In this document: positions 7,901 to 16,802 of the stretch, in pieces
Layout: each line of letters starts with the position of its first letter
Numbering within the stretch: the stretch's first letter is position 1
NCBI RefSeq assembly: GCF_016342275.1
Contig: NZ_JAEIOT010000005.1
Coordinates: forward strand, 186,001 to 250,000
Reading direction: 5' to 3'
DNA from: Corynebacterium marambiense
Lineage (GTDB): Bacteria; Actinomycetota; Actinomycetes; Mycobacteriales; Mycobacteriaceae
DNA: 64,000 nucleotides
Notes under the pieces: generated by a model
What the model was told of the DNA's origin: nothing
Databases searched by the model: none
The model's input: only the letters and a program-made list of their open reading frames with translations
Made by a program: the position numbers and the translations under genes

Positions 7901-8071
7901 AACAACTGGGCGGCGGTAGTCCCAGAGCCAGGGAACCGGCAGGTGTACCCGGTTCTCCGGCTTTACCTGTTCGTTGTACGCATCCGGGAACTTTACTGTC
8001 GGAGGAAGCGTTATACGGGATGTAAACCTCTTCACGACACATCGAGCACCCAAGAAAGGACCAGGGACGAC

Positions 8072-8902
8072 GTGCGTAGTAGTAACCCTGTTCTCAGTTC
8101 ACTGACGGGCAGTCGGAACCAGCCCCAGCAGAACCCCTACCAGACGGGCTACCCGCAGGCCGGCTACCAGGACCCGTATCTCGCCCAGCAGGGTGGTGCA
8201 GCCAGTGCGCAGCGCCCAATCACCGTGGATGACATCGTCACCAAGACGGGAATCATGCTGGGGATCATCGTCGCACTCGCGGTGGTCAACTTCTTCATCG
8301 GAACGATGGTCAATCCAGGCCTTGCTATTCTGCTCACCATCATCGGTGCGATCGGCGGGCTCATCACGGTTCTGATCTTCACGTTCGGCAAAAAGTACGG
8401 CTCTGCACCCCTCGCCCTCACCTACGCCGCCTTCGAGGGCCTGTTTGTCGGCGGAATCTCACTGATGTTCTCTGGTGTCCTCGTGGGTGGGGCCAACGCT
8501 GGAGCCCTCATCGGCCAGGCCGTGCTCGGCACAGTCGGTGTGTTCCTCGGCATGCTGTACGTCTACAAGTCCGGCGCCGTGAAGGTCACCCCGAAGTTCA
8601 CCCGCATCCTCGTCGGCTGCATGGTCGGTGTCCTCATCCTCGCTCTGGGCAATCTGATGATGTCGATGTTCACCTCCTTCAACGTTCTCCGTGACGGCGG
8701 TCCGATCGCGATCATCTTCTCGCTGGTCTGCATCGTTCTCGCTGCGATGAGCTTCCTCGTCGACTTCGACTCCGCGGACAAGCTCGTTCGTGCGGGCGCC
8801 CCCGCGAACATGGCTTGGGGTGTCGCCCTCGGCCTCGCGGTCACCCTGGTCTGGCTCTACACCGAGATCCTGCGTCTGCTGAGCTACTTCAACAACCGCT
8901 GA
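8072..8902 (+). CDS. Bax inhibitor-1/YccA-like membrane protein
   Basis: A 276-residue protein with seven hydrophobic helices after a soluble Gln/Tyr/Pro-rich N-terminus (repeated QNPYQTGYPQAGYQDPY-type segments). The membrane part (ALTYAAFEGLFVGGISLMF, FLVDFDSADKLV...WGVALGLAVTLVWLYTEILRLL) matches the Bax1-I/YccA-related family of actinobacteria. GTG 8072 is chosen because AGGGAC lies just upstream and the protein then starts cleanly before the Gln-rich segment. The cellular role in bacteria is not settled; a stress or ion-leak function is only inferred from the family. Confidence 0.85.
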   Translation: MRSSNPVLSSLTGSRNQPQQNPYQTGYPQAGYQDPYLAQQGGAASAQRPITVDDIVTKTGIMLGIIVALAVVNFFIGTMVNPGLAILLTIIGAIGGLITVLIFTFGKKYGSAPLALTYAAFEGLFVGGISLMFSGVLVGGANAGALIGQAVLGTVGVFLGMLYVYKSGAVKVTPKFTRILVGCMVGVLILALGNLMMSMFTSFNVLRDGGPIAIIFSLVCIVLAAMSFLVDFDSADKLVRAGAPANMAWGVALGLAVTLVWLYTEILRLLSYFNNR

Positions 8903-8937
8903 CCGGGTATCGCCCGGACCGGCCGGCAGACTGAGAA

Positions 8938-8985
8938 CCCCGGTAGCTCTCGCAATTCCAGCGGGCGGCTACCGGGGCTCTTTCG
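8938..8985 (+). terminator. Rho-independent terminator
   Basis: CCCCGGTAGC (8938-8947) pairs with GCTACCGGGG (8968-8977) and is followed by CTCTTTCGTCT. It closes the Bax1-I/YccA-like gene. Confidence 0.8.
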
Positions 8986-9053
8986 TCTACGAGGGAGCGC
9001 ATGCACGGACACGGAGCCTCGTGCATCTCGCTCCCTGGGAGATCCTCCGGCGA

Positions 9054-9103
9054 ACGGAAAGAAACCCGGCGACCGGGTGAAAACTGGAACCGGTCGCCGG
9101 GTT
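9054..9103 (-). terminator. Rho-independent terminator of the lipoprotein gene
   Basis: AACCCGGCGACC (9063-9074) and GGTCGCCGGGTT (9092-9103) form a perfect 12-bp stem; read on the minus strand it is followed by TTTCTTTCC. It terminates the convergent lipoprotein/greA side. Confidence 0.8.
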
Positions 9104-9128
9104 GAGTCGGGGGAGAGGGGATGCGCCC

Positions 9129-9674
9129 TTACAGGGCGATGGTCTCCCCGTCGACGGTGATCTGGGTGAACGCCGGGCCCTGCGGAGTGTTGCGGGGCAG
9201 GCTCAGAACGACGTCCACGTCTAGGGTCGTCTCTTCCTTGCCGTCGACGCAAGTCGGCTCACACGTGTTTGTGATCCGAGTCGCGGTGCCGGTGGCCTGT
9301 TCCTCGTCCCACGTCAGCCAGACGATATCGGCGAGTCGGTCCTCGTTGCCGGAGCACGCGAGGTTCAGGACGCTCGGACGCTGGGTTGGGGAGCCGACAC
9401 AGTTGATGACGCCGGGAAGAGCCTCGGGATCCGTGGCACTGCTCGTCGTGGTGGCCGTGGTCGACCCGGTCGACATCGACGCGGACGTGGATTCGTCATG
9501 CCGTGAACTGGTGGGCATGGCCGAGGACTCATCCATCTCGATGCTGGCCGGTGTGGACAGTTCCGAGGCAGTGACGACGCGTTCCTCGGTGGGAACCTCG
9601 TTGGGCGGCGAACACGCTGCGAGAGCCAGAGTAGCTGCGGCGACGGCCGCCAGGGTGCGAGTACGGGTGGTCAT
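9129..9674 (-). CDS. Secreted lipoprotein, unknown function
   Basis: A 181-residue protein with a lipoprotein signal peptide (basic MTTRTRT, hydrophobic [10 protein letters not shown], lipobox LAAC with Cys21). A Ser/Thr-rich linker (residues about 40-85) precedes a small domain with four cysteines (INC, LAC, NTC, PTC), likely two disulfides. It lies 33 bp downstream of greA on the same strand. No specific family is recognised; it resembles the small secreted antigens common in corynebacteria. Confidence 0.8.
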   Translation of the reverse strand: MTTRTRTLAAVAAATLALAACSPPNEVPTEERVVTASELSTPASIEMDESSAMPTSSRHDESTSASMSTGSTTATTTSSATDPEALPGVINCVGSPTQRPSVLNLACSGNEDRLADIVWLTWDEEQATGTATRITNTCEPTCVDGKEETTLDVDVVLSLPRNTPQGPAFTQITVDGETIAL

Positions 9675-9707
9675 GATCGTTTCCGGGCCTTTCTTGTGGG
9701 GGCTGGT

Positions 9708-10235
9708 CTACTGGCTCTGGGAGCGCAGGGTCGCGTACTTCTCGGAGTTGTACGGCTCAGCGGAGACGACGGTGACGCTGATGACGCGACCGTTCGGGGC
9801 CGTGTACTCGCGGGTCTCGCCCTCACGGGCACCCAGGACGGCCTTGCCCAGTGGAGCCTGCTCCGAGTAGGTCTCCAGGTCCTTGTTGTCGCTCGCGGCC
9901 GCACGCGTACCGATCAGGAAGGTCTCCTTCTGGGACTCGTCGCCGTCGTAGTAGACGTGTACGACGGAACCGACGTGCGCGACGCCTTCCTCGACGGCTG
10001 CGCGCTCGGTGGTGGAGTTGGCCAGGATCTGGGAGATCTGCTGGATGCGGGCCTCTTCCTCGACCTGCATCTCGCGGGCAGCGTCGTAGCCGGCGTTCTC
10101 CTTGAGGTCACCCTCCTCGCGGCGCTCGTTGATCTCCGCAGCGACCACCGGCCGGTGGGCGATGAGCTCGTTGAGCTCAGCCTCAAGCTTCTTCTTGGTT
10201 TCCGGGGTGATGTACTGCTTCTGAATGTCAGCCAT
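9708..10235 (-). CDS. greA: Transcription elongation factor GreA
   Basis: A 175-residue GreA. Residues about 1-85 are the antiparallel coiled coil (YITPETKKKLEAELNELI...RREEGDLKENAGYDAAREMQ), whose acidic tip (GDLKENAGYDAA) helps RNA polymerase cleave backtracked transcripts; residues about 90-170 are the FKBP-like C-terminal domain (PLGKAVLGAREGE). ATG 10235 fits the family N-terminus, whereas the ORF could extend a further 61 codons. Located between the secreted lipoprotein and DUF4307 genes as in related genomes. Confidence 0.96.
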   Translation of the reverse strand: MADIQKQYITPETKKKLEAELNELIAHRPVVAAEINERREEGDLKENAGYDAAREMQVEEEARIQQISQILANSTTERAAVEEGVAHVGSVVHVYYDGDESQKETFLIGTRAAASDNKDLETYSEQAPLGKAVLGAREGETREYTAPNGRVISVTVVSAEPYNSEKYATLRSQSQ

Positions 10236-10555
10236 GGTGTCGGTGCCTTCCCAGTCTTCGTCGTCGTGATCGGATGATGGCGGGTGCGCACCAACCGACC
10301 GTCCCCGCGCCGATGGAATCATCGGTGCATGTGTCGTCGGCACGAGATGTTCCCGGACAGCTGACAGTGCCCCGGGTGCCCGCACAACGAAGACGCGGAA
10401 GCGTCCGGTGCGGCCCACGGGGCGTGACTGTGGTGCCTAACGCAAACACCCGGCGAACGGGATTCACGATTCTGGGAACAACGCCGGACACACGCGTGTC
10501 GTCAGGGCTGTTTCGCGATGGATTCTAACACACGAGCTGCCCCCGGGAGCCGGGT
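10236..10555. other. Intergenic region upstream of greA
   Basis: About 320 bases. On the minus strand a TAGAAT box (10523-10528) could serve greA, giving a leader near 280 bases. The ORFs here are not convincing as genes. I see no recognisable structured leader. Confidence 0.4.
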
Positions 10556-11014
10556 TTAGCGGGGTTCGGCCTCGGTGAGATACGCGGGCACCTTCTCGTG
10601 ACAGCCGTACACCTTCCCGGCGACGGGGAGACCGCGGGTCGGAATCTCTACGGTGTAGCGTTCCGTGGAGTTCCCTCCTGGGGGGATGAGGAACTCCCGG
10701 CGTCCGACCTCGATCTTGTCGTAGTCCAGGGCCTGGACGATGCAGTAACTGTCGGTGTCGGTGTTTTTTCGCGTGACGTCGACGAACATCCGCAGTGTCG
10801 AGTCGTCCTCCGCCCGCTCGAAACCGGATGTGGTCGCGTTGACCGTCGCGGCCGCGGTCTTCTGGAAGTACTGGACGGTGACCACCACGGCGGCGATGAG
10901 GAAGAGGACGGATCCGATCGCGATGAGACGGCCCGAGAGATTGCCCCGGCTGCCGTCAGCGGTGACCGCGTAGCGGTCAGCTGGGAGGTGTTGGCGGGGG
11001 GACGGCTTCTCCAC
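10556..11014 (-). CDS. DUF4307 family membrane protein
   Basis: A 152-residue protein with one transmembrane helix (LIAIGSVLFLIAAVVVTVQYF, residues about 30-50) and an extracellular domain containing two cysteines (SYCIVQALDYDKIEVGRREF and KVYGCHEKV). This matches the DUF4307 family that sits between greA and mca in mycolic-acid bacteria, and the position here is identical. Start is GTG. Divergent from mca with about 210 bases between them. Function unknown. Confidence 0.85.
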   Translation of the reverse strand: MEKPSPRQHLPADRYAVTADGSRGNLSGRLIAIGSVLFLIAAVVVTVQYFQKTAAATVNATTSGFERAEDDSTLRMFVDVTRKNTDTDSYCIVQALDYDKIEVGRREFLIPPGGNSTERYTVEIPTRGLPVAGKVYGCHEKVPAYLTEAEPR

Positions 11015-11228
11015 GGTGGCGGCTTCCTGTCTGTCTGTTCGTCCGATGCCGGTGGTGGCCGGGACCGATGCAGCCCATTCGGGTGCATGGAACCCATGAT
11101 AGACGTGCCTCGGGTCGACGGTGCGGAGCGGTCAGGGGTTGTCTAGGATGGTCCCGGGACAACGTCGGTGTCGGGCGGGAACCTACCCGACGCACCGTAA
11201 CCAGCCGCGAAAGAAGGACAACGACACT

Positions 11229-12104
11229 GTGAGTCAGCACCGCCTCCTGGCCATCCATGCGCACCCGGATGACGAAGCTAGTAAGGGGGCGGCCACGGTC
11301 GCCCGCTACTCCGCAGAGGGCGTCGAAACCATGGTCGTCACCTGTACCGGCGGTGAACGGGGCTCGATCCTCAACCCGGCCATGAACCGCCCAGGAGTCC
11401 TGGAGAACATGGACCAGATTCGCAGGGATGAGATGGCCGCCGCTGCCGAGGCACTCGGGTGCAGGCACACCTGGCTTGGGTACGTCGATTCCGGCCTGCC
11501 CGAGGGCGATCCCCTGCCGCCCCTTCCCGAGGGATGCTTCGCGCTCGCGGACAACGACCACGTGGTGCAGGATCTCGTCCGGGTGATCCGAGACTTCCGT
11601 CCGCAGGTCATCGTCACCTACGACGAGAACGGTGGCTACCCGCACCCCGATCACCTGAAGGTCCACGAGGTGTCGATGATCGCCTGGGACGCCGCGGGGG
11701 ACAGGGACTACCACCCGGAGCTAGGGGAGCCGTACACCCCCCTGAAGCTGTACTACACGCACGGCTTCATCCGGCAGCGGATGAAGCTGTTCCACGACGA
11801 GCTCGTCGCCGCGGGTCGGCCGAGCCCGTTCGGCCCGATGCTCGAACGCTGGAACAAGGACCGGGCGGACATCATGGCGCGGGTGACCACCCAGGTCCCG
11901 TGCGCGGACTACTTCGACCGTCGGGACGATGCCCTCCGGGCGCATGCGACGCAAATCGACCCGGCGGGTATATTCTTCGCCACCCCGGTCGAGGTGCAGC
12001 GTAAGCTGTGGCCGACGGAAGAATTTGAACTCGCGCGAACCAGGGTGCGCGCCACCCTGCCGGAGACGGATCTGTTCGCGGGTATCGGGACAGAGGAGAA
12101 CTAG
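11229..12104 (+). CDS. mca: Mycothiol S-conjugate amidase
   Basis: A 291-residue zinc amidase that cleaves mycothiol adducts of toxins into a mercapturic acid and GlcN-inositol. The LmbE-type zinc motif AHPDDE is at residues 11-16 and GGYPHPDHLKVHE gives a further metal/catalytic His group. Length and sequence fit Mca rather than MshB. GTG 11229 is preceded by AAGGA; upstream extension is not family-like. Its presence shows a mycothiol-making host. It is followed with no gap by a small membrane protein. Confidence 0.93.
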   Translation: MSQHRLLAIHAHPDDEASKGAATVARYSAEGVETMVVTCTGGERGSILNPAMNRPGVLENMDQIRRDEMAAAAEALGCRHTWLGYVDSGLPEGDPLPPLPEGCFALADNDHVVQDLVRVIRDFRPQVIVTYDENGGYPHPDHLKVHEVSMIAWDAAGDRDYHPELGEPYTPLKLYYTHGFIRQRMKLFHDELVAAGRPSPFGPMLERWNKDRADIMARVTTQVPCADYFDRRDDALRAHATQIDPAGIFFATPVEVQRKLWPTEEFELARTRVRATLPETDLFAGIGTEEN

Positions 12105-12386
12105 ATGGATATCCAGGGTGTCGCCGGTGTCATTCTCGCGCAGGCCGAGCGGTCGGGTCCGCTCGGCCCGGAGTTCGGCAAGGCCTCCCCGGTGGGGTTA
12201 TTCGTCCTCGTCCTCCTCGGTGCGATCGTCCTCTATATCGGGTGGGCGCTGAGCCGCCGGGTCCGCAGCATGGCTCGACGACGGGAGTTCGCCGAGGCCC
12301 ACGGAATTGACCCCTTCGATCAGGAGGCGATCGACAGGGCGATGGTCGAGGAGGGATTGAAGACCCCCAAGCGCCTCTGGTTCTGA
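12105..12386 (+). CDS. Small conserved membrane protein downstream of mca
   Basis: A 93-residue protein whose ATG follows the mca stop directly (TAG-ATG). One transmembrane helix (VGLFVLVLLGAIVLYIGWAL) precedes a cytoplasmic basic and acidic tail (RRVRSMARRREFAEAHGIDP...LKTPKRLWF). A protein of this kind follows mca in mycolic-acid bacteria. Function unknown, but translational coupling with mca is likely. Confidence 0.8.
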   Translation: MDIQGVAGVILAQAERSGPLGPEFGKASPVGLFVLVLLGAIVLYIGWALSRRVRSMARRREFAEAHGIDPFDQEAIDRAMVEEGLKTPKRLWF

Positions 12387-12468
12387 TGATTCATCCGGGA
12401 GTTGTTGAGGTGGCCGTGGGCTCCTCCCTACACTCCACCCCGTGACCCTCCTGAGGCCCACTCGCGAC

Positions 12469-12474
12469 TAGAAT
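12469..12474 (+). promoter_or_regulatory. -10 box of uppS, leaderless arrangement
   Basis: TAGAAT ends seven bases before the GTG start at 12482, with no ribosome site, consistent with transcription starting at the start codon. Confidence 0.5.
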
Positions 12475-12481
12475 CGACCCT

Positions 12482-13252
12482 GTGAAGCTCCTACCGCAAC
12501 TGCTCTACCCGGTCTACGAGAACCGGCTGCGCCGCGAGATCCGCGGACGTCGGCGACCGAAGCATGTTGCGGTGATGTGCGACGGGAACCGGAGATGGGC
12601 CAGGGAAGCGGGATTCGCCGATGTCAGCCACGGTCACCGCGTCGGGGCGAAGAAGATCGGTGAGATGGTCCGCTGGTGTGATGAGACCGGCGTCGAACTC
12701 GTCACCGTCTATCTGCTATCTACGGAGAACCTCGGGCGGGCGGAGAACGAGCTGCAGCTACTGTTCGACATCATCGGCGACGTCGTCGATGAGCTGTCCG
12801 ACCCGGAGACTAACTGCCGTATCCGGCTCGTTGGGCACCTCGACCTGCTCCCGGACGAGTTCGCCGAACGGCTGCGTGCGGCGGCACGGAAAACCGGGGA
12901 CCACACTGGGGTAACCGTCAACGTCGCGGTCGGTTACGGCGGGCGCCAGGAGATCGTCGACGCCGTCCGGGATCTCGTCGCCGAGAAGGCTGAAGACGGT
13001 CTTTCCCCGGAACAGATTGTTCGCGAAATCGGGGTTGATTCAATCTCCCGTCACCTCTACACCTCCGGTCAGCCGGACCCCGATCTGGTCATTCGCACAT
13101 CGGGGGAGCAGCGGCTCTCCGGATTCCTGCTGTGGCAGGCCGCCTACTCAGAGATCTGGTTCACCGACACCTACTGGCCGGCGTTCCGCAGGATCGACTT
13201 CCTGCGGGCGCTCCGCTCCTACGCCTTCCGGAGCCGACGCTTCGGAAAATAA
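12482..13252 (+). CDS. uppS: Short-chain Z-isoprenyl diphosphate synthase
   Basis: A 256-residue cis-prenyltransferase that condenses isopentenyl diphosphate with allylic diphosphates for polyprenyl carriers used in cell-wall synthesis. The catalytic signature VAVMCDGNRRWA is at residues 29-40, with the conserved NVAVGYGGRQEI, DPDLVIRTSGEQRLSGFLLWQ and YSEIWF segments. In mycobacteria the gene in this position (near mca and glyA) makes Z,E-farnesyl diphosphate rather than the long-chain product, so the same is likely here. Start GTG. Confidence 0.92.
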   Translation: MKLLPQLLYPVYENRLRREIRGRRRPKHVAVMCDGNRRWAREAGFADVSHGHRVGAKKIGEMVRWCDETGVELVTVYLLSTENLGRAENELQLLFDIIGDVVDELSDPETNCRIRLVGHLDLLPDEFAERLRAAARKTGDHTGVTVNVAVGYGGRQEIVDAVRDLVAEKAEDGLSPEQIVREIGVDSISRHLYTSGQPDPDLVIRTSGEQRLSGFLLWQAAYSEIWFTDTYWPAFRRIDFLRALRSYAFRSRRFGK

Positions 13253-13276
13253 CCCGTTTCCTGGGAGGACCCACTG

Positions 13277-13813
13277 ATGAGTACACCCGAGCTGACTGTG
13301 ATCTTCGATTCCGTCTACGGTTCCACCGAGCACTACGCTCGGAGTTTCGCCGGGCGTTTCGGGGCAACCCCGGTCGCACTCGGGGATGCTCCTTCGTCCG
13401 TCGGGCAGCTCCCGGGGTTAGGTCCGGTCGTGGTGTTCTCCCCGAACTACGCGGGACAGATCAGCGGAGCGAAGTGGCTCCGGGACAATGCCCTCGGCGG
13501 ACACCCGACCGCGCTGGTGGTCGTCGGGATGAGCGTGAGTTCCTGGGTCCGCGAGCGTGACGGTGCTGCCAAGGCACTCGGGGACAACGCCGACCGCATC
13601 ACACGCTTCTATCTGCCGGGCAGGCTTATACATTCGAAGCTCAGCAGGATTCACAGGGGCACACTGTGGTCGCTCAACCAGATGCTGCGTCGCAAGTCCA
13701 ACCGCACTGTGAACGAGGAGGAGATCGTCCGCCAGTACGGGCGCGACATCGACCGTGTCGATGACACCGAGCTCGACCCCGTAGAGCAGTGGGCCCGGGG
13801 GCACCTCGCCTGA
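13277..13813 (+). CDS. Flavodoxin-domain protein
   Basis: A 178-residue protein with a flavodoxin-like FMN-loop (VIFDSVYGSTEHYARSFA) and the beta-alpha order of the fold (VVVFSPNYAGQISGAKWL, ALVVVGMSV). It resembles the flavodoxin/HemG-type protein family. GGGAGGACCC gives a good ribosome site before ATG 13277. It lies 24 bp after uppS and is convergent with coaA, so it may be co-transcribed with uppS. The redox partner is unknown. Confidence 0.8.
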   Translation: MSTPELTVIFDSVYGSTEHYARSFAGRFGATPVALGDAPSSVGQLPGLGPVVVFSPNYAGQISGAKWLRDNALGGHPTALVVVGMSVSSWVRERDGAAKALGDNADRITRFYLPGRLIHSKLSRIHRGTLWSLNQMLRRKSNRTVNEEEIVRQYGRDIDRVDDTELDPVEQWARGHLA

Positions 13814-13840
13814 ACCGAGCGGCCGGTGTCTGCAGGTGAG

Positions 13841-14767
13841 CTAGATCTTCCGCATCCTGACCCGCTGCACAAGATGGTCTCGGCCCTTCACCAGCACCAG
13901 CGATGCCCGAACGCGGGTGGGCAGGATATTCTCCACCAGGTTCGGCAGGTTCACCGACTGCCAGATCTCCCGTGCAACCTGGCGGGACTCCTCGTCGTCG
14001 AGCTCGGCGAAGTGCGCAAAATGGGAACCCGGTTTACTGAACGACGTGGCACGCAGCGCCATGAACCGGTGGATGAACCACTCCTCAATGTCGTCGCTGT
14101 GCGCGTCGACGTAGACGGAGAAATCGAACAGATCGCTGACCATCAGGGTCGGGCCTGTCTGCAGGACGTTCAGTCCCTCCAGAATGAGGATGTCCGGCTG
14201 CCGGACCTCGATGGTCTCGCCCGGAACCCGGTCATAGAGTTCATGGGAATACACCGGCGCCTGACAGTCCGGGCTCCCCGCCTTCACGTCGGTGACGAAG
14301 CGCATCAGTGCCCGCTGGTCGTAGCTCTCCGGGAAGCCCTTCCTTGAGGACAGACCACGGCGTTTCAGTTCGGCGGTGGGGTAGAGGAAACCATCCGTGG
14401 TCACCAGATCCACGCGCGGATGGGATTCCCACCGCTGCAGCAGTACCTGCAGCAGGCGTGCGGTTGTGGACTTACCGACCGCGACGGAGCCCGCGACCCC
14501 GATGATGAACGGCACGTGCTCTGCCGGCTTGTCGACGAAGGTTGAGGTGGTGCTGATCAGCTTCTTCCGCGCCTTCACCCGGAGATGGATGAGGCGGGAT
14601 AACGGCAGGTAGACGTCGGCGACCTCGTCGAGGTCGATGTTCTCACCGATGCCGCGTAGCTGGACGACCTCGTCGGCGGTCAGGACCTGCGGCATTGACT
14701 TGCGCAGATGCCGCCATTCGGTCCGGTCGAAGTCCAGGTACGGGCTGATCTCCCGTGGGCGTGCCAT
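13841..14767 (-). CDS. coaA: Pantothenate kinase type I
   Basis: A 308-residue kinase for the first step of coenzyme A synthesis (pantothenate to 4'-phosphopantothenate). Walker A is [11 protein letters not shown] (residues about 95-105); [19 protein letters not shown] and [13 protein letters not shown] are characteristic of CoaA. ATG 14767 is chosen because the family starts at [15 protein letters not shown]; the open frame continues 65 codons upstream without family similarity. Divergent from glyA, as in Mycobacterium and Corynebacterium. Confidence 0.95.
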   Translation of the reverse strand: MARPREISPYLDFDRTEWRHLRKSMPQVLTADEVVQLRGIGENIDLDEVADVYLPLSRLIHLRVKARKKLISTTSTFVDKPAEHVPFIIGVAGSVAVGKSTTARLLQVLLQRWESHPRVDLVTTDGFLYPTAELKRRGLSSRKGFPESYDQRALMRFVTDVKAGSPDCQAPVYSHELYDRVPGETIEVRQPDILILEGLNVLQTGPTLMVSDLFDFSVYVDAHSDDIEEWFIHRFMALRATSFSKPGSHFAHFAELDDEESRQVAREIWQSVNLPNLVENILPTRVRASLVLVKGRDHLVQRVRMRKI

Positions 14768-14863
14768 GGGTCCATTGTGCACATCCCGGGACCGTACCCC
14801 GACACGGGGGCCGGGATGTACCCGGGAACAGACCTCTCGGTCCACAATCCGGGCCGCGGGGGA

Positions 14864-14912
14864 TAGACTGGCGTGGCATTTGAATATCCCGGGGCGTGGT
14901 CTTGTCCCGGGA
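14864..14912 (+). promoter_or_regulatory. glyA promoter and leader hairpin
   Basis: A TAGACT box (14864-14869) could be the -10 of glyA. Downstream, TCCCGGG (14887-14893) pairs with CCCGGGA (14906-14912), making a short hairpin in the leader. No recognised riboswitch is seen; a protein operator is possible. Confidence 0.4.
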
Positions 14913-14942
14913 GGTGCTGACACGAAGGGAAACCGGGCACAC

Positions 14943-16253
14943 ATGACCGAATCCAGCTCCACCCCGAACGCCGACTCACGATGGCTGCCGCTGGCTGAAC
15001 TCGACCCCGCCGTCGACCAGGTTCTCCGCGATGAGCTCGCACGTCAGCGGGACACCCTCGAGATGATCGCGTCCGAGAACTTCGTCCCGCGCGGAGTCCT
15101 GCAGGCGCAGGGCTCCGTCCTGACGAACAAGTACGCGGAAGGCTACCCCGGACGCCGGTACTACGGCGGCTGCGAGCACGTCGACGTCGTCGAGGATCTC
15201 GCCCGTGACCGGGCCAAAGAGGTCTTCGGTGCCGAGTTCGCTAACGTCCAGCCGCACTCCGGCGCGCAGGCCAACGCCGCGGTCCTCATGGCCCTGGCCA
15301 ACCCCGGCGACAAGATCATGGGTCTCTCACTGGCCCACGGTGGTCACCTCACCCACGGCATGAAGCTCAACTTCTCCGGCAAGCTCTACGAGGTCGCCGC
15401 CTACGGCGTCGAGGAGGACACGTTCCGCATCGACATGGACCGCGTCCGCGAGCAGGCCATCAAGGAGAAGCCGCAGGTCCTCATCGCCGGCTGGTCCGCC
15501 TACCCGCGGCACCAGGACTTCGCCGCGTTCCGGTCCATCGCCGATGAGGTCGGTGCGAAGCTCTGGGTCGACATGGCCCACTTCGCCGGTCTCGTCGCCG
15601 GTGGCGTGCACCCCTCACCGGTCCCGCACGCCGACGTCGTCTCCACCACCGTCCACAAGACCCTGGGCGGACCCCGTTCCGGCATGATCCTGGCGAAGCA
15701 GGAGTGGGCCAAGAAGCTCAACTCCTCCGTGTTCCCCGGACAGCAGGGCGGCCCGCTCATGCACGTCGTCGCCGCGAAGGCCGTCGCCATGAAGATCGCC
15801 GGCTCCGAGGAGTTCGCCGCCCGCCAGCAGCGCACCCTCGACGGCGCCCGCATCCTCGCTGAGCGCCTCACCGGCTCCGACTGCACCGCGGCCGGCGTCG
15901 ACGTCCTCACCGGTGGAACCGACGTCCACCTCGTGCTCGCGGACCTCCGCAACAGTGAGCTCAACGGCCAGGAGGCCGAGGACTTGCTGCACCAGGTCGG
16001 CATCACCGTCAACCGCAACGCCGTGCCCTTCGACCCGCGCCCGCCGATGGTCACCTCCGGCCTGCGCATCGGCACCCCGGCGCTGGCCACCCGTGGCTTC
16101 GACGACGCCGCGTTCACCGAGGTCGCCGACATCATCGGCACCGCCCTGGCGAACGGAAAGAACGCCGACGTCGACGCGCTGCGTGCCCGCACCGCGAAGC
16201 TCGCCGAGTCCTACCCGCTGTACGAGGGCCTCGAAGAGTGGAAGATGCTCTGA
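14943..16253 (+). CDS. glyA: Serine hydroxymethyltransferase
   Basis: A 436-residue PLP enzyme that interconverts serine and glycine with tetrahydrofolate, the main source of one-carbon units. The PLP-lysine motif [14 protein letters not shown], the EMIASENFV and [15 protein letters not shown] substrate motifs and the QPHSGAQAN segment are all present. ATG 14943 gives the family N-terminus ([20 protein letters not shown]). Length matches actinobacterial GlyA. Codon use is strongly GC-biased, as expected for a highly expressed core gene. Confidence 0.97.
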   Translation: MTESSSTPNADSRWLPLAELDPAVDQVLRDELARQRDTLEMIASENFVPRGVLQAQGSVLTNKYAEGYPGRRYYGGCEHVDVVEDLARDRAKEVFGAEFANVQPHSGAQANAAVLMALANPGDKIMGLSLAHGGHLTHGMKLNFSGKLYEVAAYGVEEDTFRIDMDRVREQAIKEKPQVLIAGWSAYPRHQDFAAFRSIADEVGAKLWVDMAHFAGLVAGGVHPSPVPHADVVSTTVHKTLGGPRSGMILAKQEWAKKLNSSVFPGQQGGPLMHVVAAKAVAMKIAGSEEFAARQQRTLDGARILAERLTGSDCTAAGVDVLTGGTDVHLVLADLRNSELNGQEAEDLLHQVGITVNRNAVPFDPRPPMVTSGLRIGTPALATRGFDDAAFTEVADIIGTALANGKNADVDALRARTAKLAESYPLYEGLEEWKML

Positions 16254-16400
16254 TCGCTCCCGTACCAGGGCCGGTCGAGCGCTGACCTCTTTCATCGGGT
16301 GCACCCCCGATGCCTCGGACGATGCTCCTCATCTGCTTCGATTAGATAGGTAGGGGGCCGAGCGTACCTTTAGATCAAGGTCGGATTGAGGTTCACCGAC

Positions 16401-16442
16401 ATAGCTGTAGGGCCCGAGTTACTGCTCGGGCCCTACAGCTAT
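16401..16442. terminator. Long hairpin downstream of glyA
   Basis: A perfect 18-base stem (16401-16418 with 16425-16442, arms ATAGCTGTAGGGCCCGAG) closes a six-base loop TTACTG. There is little T-run on either side, but position and stability suggest termination of glyA or insulation of the next region. Confidence 0.7.
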
Positions 16443-16802
16443 TACGCCGAAGTACTTAGCTCGGCTTGTTTTCTCGCACACCACGTCACTTGGAATCGGC
16501 GACATCGATCCGGGTCTGGTGTGTGATCGATAATCCAGAGTGCTTGCCGACAACTGCAAGAGAAAAAATACCACTGACTGCGTGCGGGGAGAGCTAGTCC
16601 GAAGCGATCGCGCCATCAATCTTCGTCGCCCGCGATGGAGATTTCATCGGAGCGAATCCGACCTGCGTAGTGCCAGGAGCATCGCTAGCATTCTCGATAA
16701 CCGCACAAAATTTCGAGTTGACCACGACTTTGTCCGGGCATGCGGAAAAATAATCCAAGTAACTATTTCCGTCAGGCTAAAAGAACAGGAAGCAGGATCA
16801 TC
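16443..16802. other. Gene-poor stretch before the hsd operon
   Basis: About 360 bases with no supportable gene and more A/T than the neighbouring core genes. It presumably contains the hsdM promoter. It also marks where the conserved gene order breaks after glyA. Confidence 0.5.
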